NCBI GenBank assembly: GCA_008477525.1
Contig: SPDT01000003.1
Location: 186,001 to 250,000, forward strand
Direction of reading: 5' to 3'
Source: Hypomyces perniciosus
Taxonomy: Eukaryota; Ascomycota; Sordariomycetes; Hypocreales; Hypocreaceae
Length of the DNA stretch: 64,000 nucleotides
Shown here: piece after piece, positions 62,001 through 64,000 of the stretch
Position numbering within the stretch: position 1 is the stretch's first letter
How the letters are laid out: every line of letters begins with the position of its first letter
Made by a program: the position numbers and the translations under genes
The notes under the pieces: model-generated
Told to the model about the DNA's origin: nothing
Database searches by the model: none
Seen by the model: the letters and a program-made list of their open reading frames with translations, nothing else

Positions 62001-63160
62001 GACCTTTATTTTTAAAGCCTTTAATATTTATTTAATAGTTTTACTGTATTTACTGTTTAATATAAATAACTCTACTATAAAGTTTTAAAAACGTTTATTT
62101 AATATATATAGGTTATTAAAGGATTATAATGCCTTTTAAGAGAGGTTAATTATTTTATATTATTTATTAAAATTAGCGAAAAGTATTATATTAATCTTTT
62201 AATATTATTAGGCAGGGTTATTAAAACTTTTAATAATAATATAAAAGTTTTTTTATTATAGTTAATATATATTTCTTTTTAAAAGACTTATAATATATAA
62301 AATCTTTTTAAGTTTAATTAAAAAGATTAATTAATTGCCTATAAAGGTAATATTAATTTAAAAATATTAGTTAATATATTTTTATTAATATTTAATAATA
62401 CTTTTTATTTATAATTAAATTATTTAAAGTCTTTAATTTAATAGCAGTTAAATAAATTATTATTTTTAAAGCCTAATAGTAAAGCTGCATTTAAAGCTTT
62501 AACTTAAACTTTAATTTATACTTTAAGGTTTTAATTTTCAGTTATTTACTTTAAAATTTCCTATTTAAAGGTTTATTTTAATTTTTTTTATTAAACTAGG
62601 CCTTTTTTAATTACCTAGCTAAAGAGATAGAATTAATAATAAAGGTTATTATCTTTAATAATTATATTTATTAAATATATATAATTATTATTAATACTAG
62701 ATTTTTATAGGTTTTAAAAAGAAAAGGGAAAGGTATAAACTTTATACTTAAAACTATAGTCTATTAAATTAAATTAAGCTATAAAGTAAGGTTTAAGGTA
62801 TTTATATTTATTTTATTTATAATTAGTTTCCTATAAATATAAAGTTTAAAGGATAAAGGCTAGGCTATAAAGGCATTATTATAGGTTTAGGAATAAAAAG
62901 GGATTCTAAAAGAATTTATAATCGGAATTTATAATTAATTAAATATATACTTTATAATAGTGCAGCCAAGTTAAGGGACAGTATAAACTATTATAGTATA
63001 AAAAGGCAGGTTAAAGTAAATATTATTATTATACTATAGAGAGCGAGAAAGCCTTAAAGCTTTATAGAAAGCTATAGCTAGGAACGCGTTAGGGCCTGGT
63101 TATATAACCAGGGCTTACATAACAGGGCGTTAATATCGCGTTACAGTCGGTGCCATAACA
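59016..63160 (-). mobile_element. Ty3/Gypsy element, 5' half (5' LTR, gag, RT)
   Basis: Minus strand. RT is read near 59100-59900 through stops (an AFRTRYGLF-like block, LPLAFIIRLLYF, and YFDD now YFNN at 59399-59410), ending with KRNSRKPLT-like sequence and QEAFNLIKY just before 59016. Upstream (60000-62900) should hold protease and gag, but I can read only fragments. The 5' LTR is 62989-63160. The frame continues in the half at 42494-45067. Combined length would be about 6.7 kb, normal for fungal Gypsy. Confidence 0.75.
62989..63160 (-). repeat. Gypsy 5' LTR
   Basis: Reverse complement of the 3' LTR at 44893-45067. It starts TGTTATGGCACCG (at 63160) with intact termini and preserves the ACGCGATATTAACGCCC and CTAACGCGTTCCTAGC blocks. 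About 172 bp. Confidence 0.7.
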
Positions 63161-64000
63161 ATTTCCCTGCTATTAAGCTACCTACTTTAATAAAAGTAAA
63201 AGAGGATATAGTTTAAAAATTTAATTTTAATGCCTCTTTAGTAGATATTTCTATTTACTATAATAATATACTTTAAAAGTAATATTTTAATATTACTTTA
63301 AATAAAAGAAAAAGGAAGGCTAGTAATATAATTCTAAATTAAATCTAAAAGATAGTTAACTTTAATATTTATATTTTAATTTTTAATAGACTTTAAAGCT
63401 ATAGCTTTAGCCTTTATTATTATTAAAGTAACTTATAATAATAATAAAGACTTTAATATTAAGTTTCCTATTTACTAAATTATTATAAAGTTTAAAGATT
63501 AACTAGCCTTTTATCAAAATATAATATATAAAGAAATATATTTATTCTATTAATATATACTATATAAAGTAAAATAAAAGAATATTAAGCTAAAAGTATA
63601 GTATACTTATTAAGTGTATATTTATATAAACGCAATAAAGTATAAGCTTTTTATAGTTATAGGAATAGCTTCTTAAATAGTTTTCATTAAAGCTATTAAC
63701 GTATACTTTACTTCAAACTCTACTGCCTACTACCTATACTATATAAATAGCTTAATTAAAAGCAGTAAAATAAATAAAATCTTTTCCTTTAATTAGTTTA
63801 AATAGCTTTTTTTAAATACTTTAAAGAATATAGAAAAGTATATTTAAAGCTTTTATATAATACTTAGTAACTGCTTTAATAATATATTAGGCAATAGTAA
63901 TATATACTTAAAGCCTCCTATTAGTAAAAAGTGCCTTTATAAATTTAAAAGGTATATTTAGCCTTTAAATAACTATAGTAAAGTATATACTGCACTTACT
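63161..64000 (+). mobile_element. Ty1/Copia copy 5, partial (gag region), runs off the window
   Basis: Aligns colinearly with copy 3 from about 25199 to 26036 (shared TTTCCCTGCTATTA, GCCTACTACCTATACTAT and GGCAATAGTAATAT landmarks). Its start coincides with the Gypsy 5' LTR edge. No open frame. Confidence 0.72.

Noticed and set aside
1..64000. Centromere or replication origin suggested by long AT-rich tracts
   Set aside because: Nested, RIP-mutated transposons explain the composition. Sequence alone gives no CENP-A or origin signal; ChIP data would be needed.

Overview
The window looks like an AT-rich isochore of a filamentous ascomycete (Pezizomycotina) genome. Most of the 64 kb is extremely AT-rich, contains almost no open reading frames, and still carries recognisable retrotransposon protein homology once C-to-T and G-to-A changes at CpA/TpG are allowed for. 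That is the signature of repeat-induced point mutation (RIP). The spliced fungal-type gene, the GTPase/coiled-coil/ankyrin protein and the Zn2Cys6-type transcription factor relic all fit this assignment. I cannot name the species.

Layout. 1-2765: RIP-degraded repeats with an LTR-like end at about 1129-1412. 2766-5780: GC-balanced island with a two-exon gene for a small secreted cysteine-rich protein (3077-3517, minus), two unrecognised coding relics and a PIF1-like helicase relic. 6363-7470: a TRIM-like unit with 69-bp direct repeats. 8393-8972: a solo LTR with a perfect target duplication. 10637-11217: a broken transcription factor. 13091 to about 33330: a nest of Ty1/Copia elements (copies 2 and 3 inserted into copy 1). 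33989-34561: second solo LTR. 35305-35375: decayed tRNA-like sequence. 35500-40080: the main GC-balanced island, holding one large intact gene (36772-38925, minus). 41945-45067: solo LTR and the 3' half of a chromodomain-bearing Ty3/Gypsy element. 45068-49031: a further Copia copy. 49870-54950: unresolved AT-rich DNA with a 76-bp micro-insert. 54951-59015: two more solo LTRs around a Tad-like LINE. 59016-63160: the 5' half of the Gypsy element, on the minus strand. 63161-64000: start of another Copia copy.

Only two genes look intact and expressible: the secreted protein and the ankyrin protein. Both sit in small islands of normal composition inside mutated repeats, the setting in which fast-evolving, often effector-like genes are found in several plant-associated fungi. 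The mobile elements are all dead by sequence: the reverse transcriptase YxDD motif of the Copia, Gypsy and LINE elements examined now reads YxNN.

The less routine observations are a 76-bp LTR-like mobile unit with target duplications and a recognisable empty site; a Gypsy element whose two halves, 17 kb apart and in opposite orientation, rejoin in frame exactly at a solo-LTR insertion site, implying an inversion between LTRs; an antisense ORF shared by copies of the Copia family; and eight tandem 38-residue repeats in the ankyrin protein.
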